Below, piece after piece: positions 1-7,520 of a stretch of DNA of 9,076 nucleotides. The first letter of the stretch is position 1. Each line of letters begins with the position of its first letter. Where the stretch lies: NCBI GenBank assembly GCA_041596515.1, contig JBFHIJ010000078.1:1-9076 (forward strand), in the 5' to 3' direction. This DNA comes from JBFHIJ01 sp041596515 (GTDB lineage: Bacteria; Bacteroidota; Ignavibacteria; Kapaibacteriales; UBA2268). Both the position numbers and the translations under genes were made by a program. The notes beneath the pieces are model-generated. The model ran no database searches, was not told where the DNA came from, and worked only from the letters and a program-made list of their open reading frames with translations.

Positions 1-1
1 T

Positions 2-322
2 GTACGCTTAACATTTTCAGATTACAGGTTGAAAACAACTAGCTATAACAGCCCAAGGCTAAAAGTTCTTTCAAGAAATAACTACTTCCCGTTTGGTATG
101 CTAATGCCGGATAAGTTTACGAATGAAGAAGACGCAAAACCAGGCTTCGGATTTAACGGCATGGAAAGGGAAGATGAGATAGCGGGTGTGGGGAATAGCT
201 ACACAGCTATGTTCTGGCAATATGATTCGAGGATAGGTAGAAGGTGGAACCAAGATCCGGTGGATATGTTCTCTTTAAGTGGATATGTTCTCTTTAAGTG
301 GGTATGCTACTTTTGCAAATAA
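2..322 (+). pseudogene. RHS repeat-associated core, C-terminal end (5' partial, frameshifted)
   Basis: This frame is open from the first bases of the window, so the gene begins upstream. The translation starts VRLTFSDYRL, continues through NYFPFGMLMP, then GFNGMEREDE, YDSRIGRRWNQDPVD and SGY. That order is the hallmark of the Bacteroidota RHS/YD-repeat-associated core, the conserved module that closes the RHS shell just before a variable toxin tip. The last genuine core residues are about DPVDMFSLSGY. After that a 19-bp tandem duplication shifts the frame, giving an unrelated tail (VLFKWVCYFCK) and a stop at 320-322. Deleting one copy of the duplication would give SGYATFANNPIHYTDPLGD, the standard core ending, fused to the following frame. 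This stretch is about 45-48% GC in the lines I counted, clearly higher than the toxin tip. The family call is secure. Whether the break is real biology, a switch or a sequencing error is not known. Confidence 0.9.
260..297 (+). repeat. Perfect 19-bp tandem duplication causing a frameshift
   Basis: The 19-base unit gtggatatgttctctttaa occurs twice head to tail (260-278 and 279-297), and the next four bases (gtgg) begin a third copy. Nineteen is not a multiple of three, so one extra copy moves the RHS core out of frame with its tip. Both copies encode VDMFSLSGY, in different frames. A recent slippage or short-repeat duplication explains this most simply. Confidence 0.95.
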
Positions 323-1151
323 TCCGATTCATTATACAGATCCTTTGGGGGATGAAGTAGATGGAGATGCGATATCTATGGGGCATGTTAATACATGGAA
401 GACATATACTGAAGATAGGGTTAGAGAATTAAAAGAGATAAGTGAAAGAAATGAAGATCAAACTGAAGAATTGAATGAACTACAAAATGCTCTTAATGAA
501 TATTCAGTATTAGAAGATTCTAAACAGCTTTATTGGATGGATATTAGGGATGATTCAAATGTATCAGAGGGAAACTTTAAACCAGCTCTTGTAAAAAGAA
601 ATGGAGAAACTGTCCATGCTGGAGTTGTAACTATACATTTAGTTGGGGAAGTGGATAATCTAAAAGGAGCTATTGCACATGAACTAAAACATGCAGATCA
701 GTATGAAAATGGACAATATATTCCAGGATTCAATGATTGGTCATATTGGCACGAAATTGAAGCATATACAAGAGAATTCTATTACGGTGGACTTCTTAGA
801 AATGATATGCAGAATCATGTTACAAATATATCAGAAATTACTGACGTCTTTGTCGCTTGGAGGGGAAGAACTAAATCTAAATATCCATATAGAGATCTAA
901 AAAATACAAGTACTTCAGCTCCACAAGTACCTACTAGTAAGAATATAGAAGAATGGAGATTGAAAAACATAAAAAGTATTAAATTAATGGCAGCAACTAT
1001 ATCAGGAATGACAGATAAAAATTTTATACTTACAAATCCTGATTTGAGTAAATATGGTATCTCACAAATATATCCTGGATGTACTAATGATATTAAAGAA
1101 TATTTTAAACAAAACCCTTATAATACTGCGGATTTTGTACCAACTAAATAA
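279..1151 (+). CDS. RHS C-terminal tip: end of core plus zinc-metallopeptidase-like toxin domain
   Basis: Residue numbers count from the GTG at 279. Residues 1-24 complete the RHS core (SGYATFANNPIHYTDPLGD), so this frame is the natural continuation of the interrupted gene. Residues about 43-78 are charged and Leu/Glu-rich, probably a helical or coiled-coil linker. Residues 134-138 are HELKH, an HExxH zinc-binding and catalytic motif, followed by HADQYENGQ and then WHEIEAYTREF (about 157-167), whose E159 or E161 could be the third zinc ligand as in gluzincins. This arrangement is familiar from metallopeptidase-type polymorphic toxins of Bacteroidota. The last 80 residues are unrecognised. No ribosome-binding site precedes the GTG or the ATG at 285, so the frame may not be translated on its own. 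It is AT-rich (27% GC in one line counted), unlike the core. Protease activity and target are inferred, not shown. Confidence 0.8.
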   Translation: MDMFSLSGYATFANNPIHYTDPLGDEVDGDAISMGHVNTWKTYTEDRVRELKEISERNEDQTEELNELQNALNEYSVLEDSKQLYWMDIRDDSNVSEGNFKPALVKRNGETVHAGVVTIHLVGEVDNLKGAIAHELKHADQYENGQYIPGFNDWSYWHEIEAYTREFYYGGLLRNDMQNHVTNISEITDVFVAWRGRTKSKYPYRDLKNTSTSAPQVPTSKNIEEWRLKNIKSIKLMAATISGMTDKNFILTNPDLSKYGISQIYPGCTNDIKEYFKQNPYNTADFVPTK

Positions 1152-1839
1152 TAAGACTTATTACTTTAGTATCGTAGTTTTTATAGTTGCATTTTCTCTT
1201 ATATCTTGCAATAGTAAAGAGTTTCATGTCTATGTAAATAAAGGACCAGATGATAAGAATGTTTATAAATCGGAAAAAACTGTATTAATAGAGGATAATG
1301 GTAAACTACTTCTTAACTTTTCAGTCGATGGTAAGCTTATTGATGTCGGTGTTTTTGCCAAAAGCATAGCAGATAAAAATACTTATGTGAGATTAGATAC
1401 AAATGTATTGTTAGTTCCAAAAATTTACAAAAAACAAGGAAGTGAATCTGATACTTTGGAAATAAACGTAAAAGATATTACATCGTTTCCCGGAGAAAGT
1501 TATTTGTCATTGCCACTGCAACCATTAGTTGGTAAAGATTGTTATTTAAATGGGGATCTTTACAAGATAAACGATAGCAATCAAATCATTTTTCACAAAA
1601 AAAACCTTAACGATGGAGGTTATTTGTTTTTAACTATCAATTTTGCACCTGCTGAAACAGTAGTTATTGATAATCTTAGTAATATAAGTGTATGTAATAT
1701 ATATATATTCCATAATTATTTATTAAGTCCATTAAGTCACTCAAATCATCTGATTAATGAGTTATACTTTGATCCTGAAAAGAAGGAAGTTGTGCTGTTT
1801 GATAGAAAACAAAGTCTTCGGGAGATAATTCATGAATAA
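1135..1839 (+). CDS. Putative lipoprotein, candidate partner or immunity protein of the RHS tip
   Basis: The protein begins MYQLNNKTYYF, then has a hydrophobic stretch ending in the lipobox LISC (Cys25), so it should be exported and lipidated. The mature part (about 210 residues) looks beta-rich, and I recognise no family. I chose the TTG at 1135 because it gives a normal-length lipoprotein signal and overlaps the preceding stop at 1149-1151, as expected for translational coupling. The frame is open further upstream (ATG at 1087, further start at 1054), but those starts give an oddly long, doubly hydrophobic leader. No clear Shine-Dalgarno supports any of them. A gene directly after an RHS tip is usually the immunity gene; a surface or periplasmic lipoprotein could guard against a protease acting there. 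That role is inference from position only. The stop overlaps the next gene by 8 bases. Confidence 0.65.
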   Translation: MYQLNNKTYYFSIVVFIVAFSLISCNSKEFHVYVNKGPDDKNVYKSEKTVLIEDNGKLLLNFSVDGKLIDVGVFAKSIADKNTYVRLDTNVLLVPKIYKKQGSESDTLEINVKDITSFPGESYLSLPLQPLVGKDCYLNGDLYKINDSNQIIFHKKNLNDGGYLFLTINFAPAETVVIDNLSNISVCNIYIFHNYLLSPLSHSNHLINELYFDPEKKEVVLFDRKQSLREIIHE

Positions 1840-2275
1840 GCAAATTTGTAAGATTTTGTTATTTAATATAGTTCTGTTATTTTCTTGTACAAGCCTAAGT
1901 AATAGTAAATTTGTAAAAATTATATTAACAAGTGATAGTTTCACAGGAACTCTTTCAAATAGTTTTGTGTTTGTATGTCAAAAACCATACCATAAGCAAA
2001 ACATAAATAATAGTGTGTTGTGGAGGTATATTTCAGATACAATTAGATTCGATAAAAACAATGAAATAGAACTCTTGGCAGTGGGCAAAGACTATAGACT
2101 CCTCGATAGAAGGGACTCTTTTTTTCTAATGTCTGCTGGTAGCATATTGTTGCAAGATAGCACGAAATTAGAATTGGCAACATACAGACTGAATAAATAT
2201 ATTTTTAAAGATGATACCTTGTGTTTTTATATCAGCATAGATTCAATCATGCTACACAAAAGATATTCGGAATAA
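1832..2275 (+). CDS. Small putative lipoprotein of unknown function
   Basis: This 147-residue product has an N-terminal signal (MNKQICKILLFNIVLLFSC) with lipobox LFSC and acceptor Cys19. The mature part of about 129 residues has no motif I recognise; it is polar with alternating hydrophobic residues, consistent with a small beta-rich domain. The ATG lies inside the end of the previous gene (8-base overlap) and has a good ribosome-binding site, GGAG at 1821-1824, seven bases upstream. The two lipoproteins are therefore probably made from one transcript. The stop at 2273-2275 is followed immediately by another TAA in the next frame and then by an RHS remnant. It could be a second immunity or accessory protein of the metallopeptidase tip. 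Nothing in the sequence itself proves that. Confidence 0.75.
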   Translation: MNKQICKILLFNIVLLFSCTSLSNSKFVKIILTSDSFTGTLSNSFVFVCQKPYHKQNINNSVLWRYISDTIRFDKNNEIELLAVGKDYRLLDRRDSFFLMSAGSILLQDSTKLELATYRLNKYIFKDDTLCFYISIDSIMLHKRYSE

Positions 2276-2278
2276 TAA

Positions 2279-2422
2279 ATATATTATAATAGTCAGTCCT
2301 TTGAAAATTTATTTTCCCAAAAAAGCAATGCCAAAGGCTCAGTGAAATACAAATCCCTGCGCCAAATAGGTCATAAACAATACGAACTAACTGACCACCT
2401 TGGCAATGTGCGTCTAACATTT
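2279..2422 (+). pseudogene. Orphan fragment of an RHS core (scar)
   Basis: In the frame of base 2279 the translation contains KYKSLRQIGHKQYELTDHLG followed directly by NVRLTF (2345-2422). TDHLGNVRLTF is a signature of Bacteroidota RHS cores, and it overlaps the point where the window's first RHS frame begins (VRLTFSDYRL). Bases 2407-2422 match bases 1-16 at 13 of 16 positions, then the similarity stops abruptly: the scar reads IIFRAFEDKF where the intact core reads SDYRLK. There is no start codon with a ribosome-binding site and no toxin tip. The left limit of homology is uncertain (about 2303-2345). GC is about 40% in the line counted, above its flanks. This is best read as a leftover of recombination or of an older cassette. 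Confidence 0.8.
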
Positions 2423-2476
2423 ATAATTTTTAGGGCTTTTGAAGATAAATTTACAACAAACAAAACAAATTAAACA

Positions 2477-2482
2477 AGAGGA
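2477..2482 (+). promoter_or_regulatory. Ribosome-binding site that fixes the start of the next gene
   Basis: AGAGGA lies four bases before the ATG at 2487. The frame is open further upstream to a TTG at 2439, but only the ATG has this site and gives a clean lipoprotein signal peptide. Confidence 0.6.
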
Positions 2483-2486
2483 AAAT

Positions 2487-3374
2487 ATGAAACTAATTAC
2501 TACTATTTTTATAGCAGTCTTAATTATAAGCGGATGTGGATCAAAAAAATCTAATATACCTATTAGTACAGTAGATATGGAATATGCACTTGATTCAGCA
2601 AGCACGATTGCACCGGAGCATTTATCATTTACTTTGGGTGCTGATTTGCTTCAAAAAAGAGAAGATATTTTCCGCATGGAAACCATAGGCACTAAAAAAT
2701 GGAATTACAATGATGCAAAAATAGTTCAGTATCACTATATCGGGGTGTATCTGGGAAACGGATTATTTATGGATTCAAATAAGAATCTTGTGGTTGATAT
2801 AATAAATTATTTTGGGATTGATATTAAAAAATCAGACTTAAAATTCACTTATACAAGGAATAAAGAAGGTGGATACACAACTCTAAGGCATGAAGACGGC
2901 AAAATTAAAGTCCAGTATTCATTAGCTGAAGAACCATTTTTGGTAATGGAATTTATTGATAACATGCTGCTCTATAGTTTTAATAACTGGATGCAAAAAA
3001 ATGATAAAATCTATTTCGAAGCAGAATCTATATATTCCGATGGTATGTTCGATGAGGAAATAGAGAAAGAAAGTGAAACCTTATATGTAGTTCCACATTT
3101 GTTTGGAGATTTTGATTTTGAAATGATCGGACCTGATACGTTAGATCTTGAAGAAGTCCTGGTAATCCGCTTAGAAGATGAGATTCAGGTTTGTGATGAT
3201 GATCCTGATGTATTAGAAGATGGCAGTTATGAGGTCTTTATGCACTTAGTTTGTAAAGAAGACGGCTTTATCGCCTATAATCAATTTGATCAGGGATTTG
3301 CAGCAAGAAGAAAAGCAGACACAATTTTTGTCTATGAAAATAAAGAACTTTCTTACAAAATTGAGATCCAATAG
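2487..3374 (+). CDS. Putative lipoprotein, acidic, unknown function
   Basis: This 295-residue product has a typical lipoprotein signal (MKLITTIFIAVLIISGC) with lipobox ISGC and acceptor Cys17, so it is probably anchored in a membrane. The mature part is rich in Asp and Glu, especially in two stretches: around DGMFDEEIEKESE, and from EEVLVIRLEDEIQVCDDDPD into LEDGSYE. Acidity of this kind is common in immunity proteins, but also in many unrelated proteins. I recognise no domain. The gene starts 64 bases after the break in the RHS scar and takes the place where a toxin tip would be expected, so it may be an immunity or accessory gene left over from a lost cassette (inference). The 59-base gap to the next gene has no convincing terminator, so the two may share a transcript. 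Confidence 0.75.
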   Translation: MKLITTIFIAVLIISGCGSKKSNIPISTVDMEYALDSASTIAPEHLSFTLGADLLQKREDIFRMETIGTKKWNYNDAKIVQYHYIGVYLGNGLFMDSNKNLVVDIINYFGIDIKKSDLKFTYTRNKEGGYTTLRHEDGKIKVQYSLAEEPFLVMEFIDNMLLYSFNNWMQKNDKIYFEAESIYSDGMFDEEIEKESETLYVVPHLFGDFDFEMIGPDTLDLEEVLVIRLEDEIQVCDDDPDVLEDGSYEVFMHLVCKEDGFIAYNQFDQGFAARRKADTIFVYENKELSYKIEIQ

Positions 3375-3403
3375 AATCCATGGATTAGATATAATCCTAT
3401 TGG
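3368..3403. repeat. Inverted repeat over the stop codon and intergenic gap
   Basis: CCAATAG (3368-3374, containing the TAG stop) pairs perfectly with CTATTGG (3397-3403). Inside lie a perfect 12-base palindrome, AATCCATGGATT (3375-3386), and a GGATTA/TAATCC pair (3382-3387 and 3392-3397), so several alternative hairpins are possible. No T-run follows, so this is not a standard intrinsic terminator. It could be a binding site, an RNA processing structure or chance. Confidence 0.5.
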
Positions 3404-3433
3404 TCAGACTATTAATAAAATAAGAGAATAAAC

Positions 3434-6400
3434 ATGCGATTGAAAGTAATAGTGGTTTTGTTTTTTATTAGCAATATACTCTTTGCACAGGATAACCCAT
3501 TACGATATGGTGGACTTTCTAAATACTTATATACTCCGAATTTAGTGATCTTGAACACTCAAGGTATGTTTTCCGGAGGGCTAAATACACACACTCAAAT
3601 GATAAAGCAGGGAATGTATCCAATCTCATATCCTGGATTTAATACCAATCTATGGAATACCGATTTATCTGTAGAATATGTATATGATATTTTCCCTACA
3701 TCGAAGAGTATACGAGATGGTGAAGTACCCATAAATTCCATATATTCAAATGGTGATGCAGTTTTTGTTCTATCCAAACGCTACAATCAAATTGAGATGG
3801 CATTAATCAAACATGAGGGTGATGCAGCAATGCTTAAAAAGGGCATATTGTTGTCAGAAGCTAAATGTGATCAATTAAACAAGCCAAGTGATATGATTAT
3901 AATTGATGGAACAATGTATTGGACTAATACAGGAACAAACAGTATAGGTAAAGCAACAATTACTTTTGATGACAACATTGATCTTTACACATTGTCTAAC
4001 ATACAATACGATTACATAAGTGGATGTAGTCACCCTGTCAGCTTAGCATATGATAATGTTAATGACATATTATACTGGACTAACTTTTTAGGGAGTTCGG
4101 AAGGATTCGGCTCGATCGGCAGAGTGTCTATTGCTTCATACGAATCATCTTCTCATGATATTAATTTAGTTGATCAGGAATATATAACAAATTGCTTAGG
4201 TCCAGTAGATTTAATTTATCAAAACTGGGATAGCAACAAGTCGATGCTCCTGTGGACAAATTGGCTGGACTATAGAATAGGGGCATATACAACGAAGGAT
4301 GAAAATCCGGCAAAAGATCGTAATAAAAAAGTAGTATTTTTTGATTTTGGAGGTTCTCCTTATAAACTGGATGTAATTACAAGTTCCACTCCAATTGAAA
4401 AGAATTGCGAATATTCTATCAATATTGATCCCAGTCTGGGACCAGGCTCAGTAAATTTGAGTATACAGAGATCACATATTGCATGGATAAATATGCATCA
4501 AGGTACTATTGGTACAATTGAAAAAAATGAACTATATGATGAACTGACAAAAGCAGAGATTGTTAATGGTGAAGAAACTTTTTATCCTGATTATGATAGA
4601 ATCATACATTTAAAATGTGATTTACTTTATACGGACAGAACAGATCGAAGCCTTCAGAGCTATAAAGTAAAAGATATATATTTTAATAGTCAAATGCCAT
4701 TATTAGATTTTGTAAATATAGAAAGTGCTGCTCATAATGAATATATGATAAGGTACGATAAAGATAAAAACTATCCTATATTTTTTTATAGTAATTATGA
4801 AGATTTAGAACTGGAAGCCGGCAAAAAGGATACTATAGTAGGGAATTTATCTTACGTAGAAGAAAATACAAGTATAGGCGGCTATGCAATTTGTTCTTGG
4901 CCAGCCATTTCAAAAAACATTTCGTTAATACGTAAAAATGAATTTTTAAGATATTTTCCTCAGGCCACAACTTTTTATGCTGTTTTAGATATGCCAATCT
5001 ATTCACCACAGCATCTTACTTTATATTCAGGTTTTGACGATGGAGATAGAATTAGTGCTCCTTTCCCTTGTTCTTGGAAACAGACTGTAGGAAATACAAG
5101 CGATATAGACATCCGTCCAATGGATAGAGATTTTGATATTAGTATTAGTCTTCCAGGGGAAGATATTGATTCAGATAGATTATTTGTAGAGACTTCTGGT
5201 AAAGTAGTACAAAAACCAACAGTTCAATATTTAGGTTCTGGAAGAGTTAAAATAATCAATAATGATAATCAATTTCGAGAAGATGAAATAAGTTATAATG
5301 CTAAATATATCAAACAAAACGGCGATACAATAACAGTAGAAATCCCAATAAAGGATGCATCAGCTAATCATGACCTATCCAATACTATGTTTTTTACACT
5401 CAGAGAGTCGTATGGTAATTCTATCTCGAGATTATCTCCTGACAATCTTGTATATTCGAAAAAATTTAAAGAAACACTTAGTAATCCTGGTAGCATAGAG
5501 ACTGATGAAATAGAGCAAAGAATATTTTGGTCAAATGGTGCTTTTAGTATTTCAAGGATGGATTATAGTAAGGAAAACTATATAGAAAACTTTTTGAATA
5601 CGAAAGATAGTATAAATTGCTTTGCCTTGGATCTAAAAAATGAGAATATTTATGTTGGACATAACGGTTATATCAGTATTTGGAAATTAGATGCAACAAG
5701 ATCTCTTGATAGTTTAATAGTTAATGCAGGTAATGTGTTAGATATCGAGGTAGATACAACAGATGCCGGAAATTTGTTCTGGATAAATGGAACAACTTCA
5801 AAAATATGTAAATCAAATTTAGACGGGACTAGTATAAATACTACTCTCATTAATGTAGTTGGAGGTGCACAAGGTTTAGCTTTAGATTTGAAAAATAGTA
5901 AAATATATTGGACGAGGATAAATAATCTAAGTGTTGGAAGAGCAAATTTAGATGGATCTAGCGTACAAACTAGTTATGTATATGGAAGTACAGGTCATAG
6001 CGGAGATATTGAGATGAGTAAAATATCTGATGATTTGTTTTACAAAAGAGATAATTTTATTGCTTCTTTAAAACCAAATGGTACTTCATCTCCAACAGTG
6101 AATACAACATTTCATAATGTTTCTAACATATATGGATTAGCAACTGCATCAGACTATACAAATTTAGATAAGATTTCTGTCAAATTATTTGATTTTGAAT
6201 TTGCAAACGGTAAATATTTCAAAAAATCTGATACATTATTGTTTTCTTTTAAAGTTGAGAACAATGGAGAAGAATCGATTAGTAGTTCAAACATCAAATT
6301 TGAAATTACTGATAATATTACTCCTATGTATGTAAGTAGAACTGGTGTCGGTACACCCGAAAGTCCTTTTGTTTTTAAATATAAAATTATCATAACTCAA

Positions 6401-7459
6401 TCATTCCAGGATAAAGCATATAAAATAAAGACATGGATAGAAGATAATATTGGGAATCGATCAAATACTATAGATTCTGACTACTGTGAGTTTATGGTAG
6501 ATTCCAGTATACCTCAAATTATAGCATGTAATGTGATTAATACATCAGTAGAACAACATGAAAATCTTCAATTAGAAATAATTATAGATGATGGATTAGC
6601 AGGTTATATTGATAATCAAGCTATTTCAATAACTTCCAGTCCTTCTTTGAATCATGAGTTTAAGTTTGTTACTCAATCTGGGAATGCATATTATTTTATG
6701 ACTAAGACTGATGCAAACACATATATTGATAATTATAATTTAGTTGTTTCTGTGTCAGATCTTTCAGGAAATGTTGCAACTTATATTCCCGCAGGCTTCG
6801 AATTTGAAATCACTCCAAACATGACTTCTGATTTTTCTTTTTTGACATTGGATTCTACATATATCAAAAAAAGTAGTACACTAAAAATAGGATTTGATGT
6901 GATGTATGGTGGTGATAATATGTTCGATGAAAATCACATCCAAATCCAAACAGTTCCCCCATTAGAAAACCAATTTGTATTTGTAGATAAAATTGGTGAA
7001 GGTACTTATCAAAATCCTGCTAGATATCTTTATGAAGTCCCTATTAGCCAAAATGATGTAGAAGGAAAATATAATATTATCCTGTCAGGTATGGACGATG
7101 CAGGGAATGAGGCCGAAACGTATAATTCTAATGCCTATGAATTTTTTATAGATGAAACTCAACCTGCAATAACTAATCTACAAACAGATAAAACAACATA
7201 TACTCAAGGTGAAGAAATCATATTATCATTTGATGTACAAGATAATGGAAGTTATAATATAGTATCTGAAAATATAGGAATATCATTAGATAGGTCTTTC
7301 AGAAACAAACTAGTTTTAAATAATCAAAATGACTCACATTTTGAATATAAGTTACCAATATCTGCTTTAGATCCTAAAGGGAACCTGACATTTGATGTGA
7401 ATATAACAGACAATAGTGGCAATCAGTCCAATGCATCTATTGTTATTCAGGTCAATTAA
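3434..7459 (+). CDS. Large secreted protein with YWTD-type propeller repeats and four Ig-like domains
   Basis: The 1341-residue product begins with a Sec signal peptide (MRLKVIVVLFFISNILFA, cleavage probably before Gln19). A first repeat cluster at about 95-410 carries MYWTN (161-165), LYWTN (213-217), LLWTN (272-276), AWIN (350-353) and LLYTD (397-401). A second at about 690-905 carries IFWSN (697-701), LFWIN (781-785) and IYWTR (824-828), with SNLDGTS and ANLDGSS. These resemble the YWTD/NLDG repeats of LDL-receptor class B beta-propellers, which bind protein partners. Residues 420-680 are unassigned. Four Ig-like repeats follow (about 911-1026, 1027-1130, 1131-1244, 1245-1341), each ending near a D-x-x-GN motif (GN ends at 1008, 1113, 1225, 1330). 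There is no transmembrane helix, catalytic motif or obvious type IX sorting domain. It may be an exported adhesive or recognition protein; the ligand is unknown. The start has a weak AAGAGA seven bases upstream. The last Ig domain appears complete, so the end is probably natural. Confidence 0.85.
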   Translation: MRLKVIVVLFFISNILFAQDNPLRYGGLSKYLYTPNLVILNTQGMFSGGLNTHTQMIKQGMYPISYPGFNTNLWNTDLSVEYVYDIFPTSKSIRDGEVPINSIYSNGDAVFVLSKRYNQIEMALIKHEGDAAMLKKGILLSEAKCDQLNKPSDMIIIDGTMYWTNTGTNSIGKATITFDDNIDLYTLSNIQYDYISGCSHPVSLAYDNVNDILYWTNFLGSSEGFGSIGRVSIASYESSSHDINLVDQEYITNCLGPVDLIYQNWDSNKSMLLWTNWLDYRIGAYTTKDENPAKDRNKKVVFFDFGGSPYKLDVITSSTPIEKNCEYSINIDPSLGPGSVNLSIQRSHIAWINMHQGTIGTIEKNELYDELTKAEIVNGEETFYPDYDRIIHLKCDLLYTDRTDRSLQSYKVKDIYFNSQMPLLDFVNIESAAHNEYMIRYDKDKNYPIFFYSNYEDLELEAGKKDTIVGNLSYVEENTSIGGYAICSWPAISKNISLIRKNEFLRYFPQATTFYAVLDMPIYSPQHLTLYSGFDDGDRISAPFPCSWKQTVGNTSDIDIRPMDRDFDISISLPGEDIDSDRLFVETSGKVVQKPTVQYLGSGRVKIINNDNQFREDEISYNAKYIKQNGDTITVEIPIKDASANHDLSNTMFFTLRESYGNSISRLSPDNLVYSKKFKETLSNPGSIETDEIEQRIFWSNGAFSISRMDYSKENYIENFLNTKDSINCFALDLKNENIYVGHNGYISIWKLDATRSLDSLIVNAGNVLDIEVDTTDAGNLFWINGTTSKICKSNLDGTSINTTLINVVGGAQGLALDLKNSKIYWTRINNLSVGRANLDGSSVQTSYVYGSTGHSGDIEMSKISDDLFYKRDNFIASLKPNGTSSPTVNTTFHNVSNIYGLATASDYTNLDKISVKLFDFEFANGKYFKKSDTLLFSFKVENNGEESISSSNIKFEITDNITPMYVSRTGVGTPESPFVFKYKIIITQSFQDKAYKIKTWIEDNIGNRSNTIDSDYCEFMVDSSIPQIIACNVINTSVEQHENLQLEIIIDDGLAGYIDNQAISITSSPSLNHEFKFVTQSGNAYYFMTKTDANTYIDNYNLVVSVSDLSGNVATYIPAGFEFEITPNMTSDFSFLTLDSTYIKKSSTLKIGFDVMYGGDNMFDENHIQIQTVPPLENQFVFVDKIGEGTYQNPARYLYEVPISQNDVEGKYNIILSGMDDAGNEAETYNSNAYEFFIDETQPAITNLQTDKTTYTQGEEIILSFDVQDNGSYNIVSENIGISLDRSFRNKLVLNNQNDSHFEYKLPISALDPKGNLTFDVNITDNSGNQSNASIVIQVN

Positions 7460-7520
7460 CGATAATAGTATGAGAAGACTCTAGTTGTATGCTATTTTAG
7501 ATTCGGCATGTTGTCAAAAC

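Noticed and set aside
1697..1710. Short AT dinucleotide run (atatatatat) in the first lipoprotein gene.
   Set aside because: It is within coding sequence in an AT-rich gene, too short and imperfect to argue for a slippage switch.
2285..2290. TATAAT before the RHS scar as a promoter -10 box.
   Set aside because: There is no -35 or Bacteroidota-type partner element at a suitable distance, and the motif is common by chance at this base composition.
6154..6393. Reverse-strand 79-codon open frame inside the propeller/Ig gene.
   Set aside because: It is covered by the Ig-like coding sequence, and no start signal is visible.
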